DNA of 64,000 nucleotides from Odontocerum albicorne (Eukaryota > Arthropoda > Insecta > Trichoptera > Odontoceridae), in assembly GCA_949825065.1 (NCBI GenBank), contig OX463842.1, positions 37,071,323 through 37,135,322 on the forward strand, given 5' to 3'. Made by a program: the position numbers and the translations under genes. The notes under the pieces were generated by a model. That model had not been told where the DNA came from, ran no database searches, and worked only from the letters and a program-made list of their open reading frames with translations. Below are positions 62,343 through 64,000 of the stretch, piece by piece. Position 1 is the first letter of the stretch; every line of letters begins with the position of its first letter.

Positions 62343-62979
62343 ACATTATTTAATAAAAACCACTTTTTCTAAATTAAATGAGTCTGAATACTTTCTCATT
62401 AGATCAGGCTGTATGCTTGCAAGTATAAAAAAAAACATCAGAAACCTTTTTTTTAATTTCATTTCCGCAACACGAAGTTATGTCGAGCCATTTCTTTCCA
62501 TTAGACGAAGCGAGGCGATGTGTCTCGAACCGAAACGTGGTCACGTGTAAAGACTGGGGTGAACCGGAATAATTGGGGTGTGGAGTGCTGAATGTCGTAT
62601 CTTGTCTTGTCTGCACCCCGAACAGAACACAGTCGGCAAATACAATTACGTTTCCCAACATGTATATACTTTGTTTCTGTTAGATATTTTTGCAAGCTTG
62701 CGTCATTTGACCTACTTTTCTCGTTTATCAAAAATCTTATGTGATATGAAATGTCTTTTTTCGCATTTTCTGAGGAATAGATAATTTTAAAAGAGGGCAC
62801 AGTAAATCTTCTTAAAATTAGAAGAGTAGACATAAGTGGTTTAGACGCGATAGGAACGTAAAAAGTAGAAAGTTAAAAATAAGGGAAGATCTATTATTTT
62901 TACCTAATCCAAAAGAGACGACGAGATGTTGAAGATAATAAACATAACCACTATTTTATTTACTCAAATAATATTACAA
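62343..62979. other. Intergenic, no gene recognised
   Basis: The minus frames 62404-62661 and 62501-62833 overlap in different frames and have no motif I recognise. 62500-62650 is GC-richer. Confidence 0.35.
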
Positions 62980-63490
62980 TAGCATTTTAGTGCCAATTTT
63001 GGTGGTCTACAAAAGTATTTTGGTGTCAACTTTGATGTGTGGTTGTGAAATGTGGATATGGAAAAAAACTAATAGAAGCCCAATAAATGCTGTAGTGATG
63101 CGTGCACAAAGAAGAATGCATGGAGTGACAACGTATGAAATTATAAGGCATGTGAACTTAAGGCTGACGTGTTAAGTAAGATGAATAAGAGTACGTTGAG
63201 ATGGTTTGGGGATGTAGAACGAATGAATGAAGAAATACTAATAAAACAGATATACAGTGCAGATTTGAGTGGAAAGCGTTATGAGAGGAAGACCAAATAA
63301 GTTATGGTTGGATCAAGTGAATGGTATTCTAAAAGAAGGAAAAGTAGAAAGTCAGAGAAATCGTAGAGGTTTTATGAGAAGGTGTGTGGGTATGGAAGAG
63401 GCTAAGGATGCGTGTCAAGTTAAGAAAGTGAGGCGCTTTGTGTCTGCCTACCCCGACAGGGAGATGGCGTGATGGTATGTATGTAAATAA
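62980..63490 (+). mobile_element. LINE-A 3' end, well preserved
   Basis: Plus strand: ILVSTLMCGCEMWIWKKTNR, SPINAVVMRAQRRMHGVTTY, STLRWFGDVERMNEEILIKQ, RGRPNKLWLDQVNGILKEGK, VESQRNRRGFMRRCVGMEEA, and the C terminus SAYPDREMA, stop. The tail is GGTATGTATGTAAATAAT. Two or three frameshifts. It is the best reference for the LINE-A C terminus in this window. Confidence 0.9.
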
Positions 63491-64000
63491 TATTAATCAA
63501 TAAAACGCTTACACTTTGGGTCGTTGGCTTCACAATTTTAGTAATATTTTGTGTGAATAAATATCCTTCATCGTTTTCTTGAGAACTCTTAATAGCTAAA
63601 AGAAATCATATTTTTATTATTTAACATTTTAATAAAAACACATGTGGTGGAATTATAACTTAAAAGTAATTTCTTCCTATATTTTCTAGTAGATGATCAC
63701 CATTCAATCTACTCAATGATCACTTACTAGCTGGGAACACCCAAATTTATGTGAAATACTATTTTAAAAACAGCTTTTTTTTCATTATTTCTGAATGAAA
63801 GTAGTATTTTGAAAAAGTAAATAAAATGAATTTAAGGATTAGGGTGGAAATCGTGTAGGAGTTGGTGACGAAGAATATTTTAAGATAAATAATGTTTTAA
63901 TAGTTTTATCTTAACATTTATAAGGATAAAGCAAATCTGACTGAGCTAGAAAAATCATGAAATAATATTGATGTGTTGAACACGTTATTTTTTATTTAAT
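63491..64000. other. AT-rich intergenic, no gene seen
   Basis: Nothing recognisable was found. Confidence 0.35.

Noticed and set aside
62501..62833. 110-codon minus frame as a gene
   Set aside because: No domain, overlaps another unrelated frame, and no start context or neighbours support it.

Overview
This window looks like AT-rich intergenic DNA from an arthropod, most likely an insect. The evidence is three mariner transposons plus a mariner-like deletion derivative, many 5'-truncated non-LTR retrotransposon (LINE) ends, two tRNA-derived SINE families, a hAT-type MITE and many minisatellites. The order is not certain; a lepidopteran or related genome would fit. I recognise no host protein-coding gene, rRNA gene or functional tRNA gene. 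Almost every long open frame is either an artefact of AT-rich or tandem-repeat DNA or the remains of a transposon protein.

Layout. 0-10 kb: LINE and SINE fragments, a 38-bp, a 53-bp and a 49-bp minisatellite, and a second tRNA-like SINE at 7.9 kb. 10-13 kb: a 1.1-kb satellite of 23 units of exactly 48 bp. 13-21 kb: a broken Jockey-type reverse transcriptase (15.2-16.3 kb) followed by 3' ends of several LINE families. 21-28 kb: sparse, with SINEs and unclassified repeats. 28-37 kb: mariner 1 (28380-29674), a 428-bp near-perfect palindrome (31561-31988), more LINE ends, and mariner 2 (35180-36464) inserted in a 73-bp minisatellite. 37-50 kb: LINE-A and LINE-B ends, foldback elements sharing an ACCGGTAGGGTTATACCG core, and a 528-bp mariner-like deletion derivative. 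50-64 kb: more LINE and SINE pieces, a hAT-type MITE with an 8-bp target duplication inside a SINE (56271-56776), a foldback with a minisatellite in its loop, and an internally deleted mariner 3 (60182-61088).

Names used here are local labels. LINE-A ends in a (GTAT)n-like tail and LINE-B in a (GATGAT)n tail. LINE-C ends in a (GAA)n tail and LINE-D covers two other RTE-like ends. SINE1 and SINE2 are tRNA-like. FB1 is the foldback family. Repeats E to I are unclassified dispersed families.

The most unusual signal is the 8-mer TACTCGTA/TACGAGTA, seen at least 20 times where roughly two or three are expected from base composition. Where a copy lies in a repeat that can be compared with sister copies, it appears as a 6-bp insertion at a TA. 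That is the excision scar known for Minos-type Tc1 transposons, whose ends begin CGAG. The window may therefore record many past excisions of a Minos-like element that is no longer present here.
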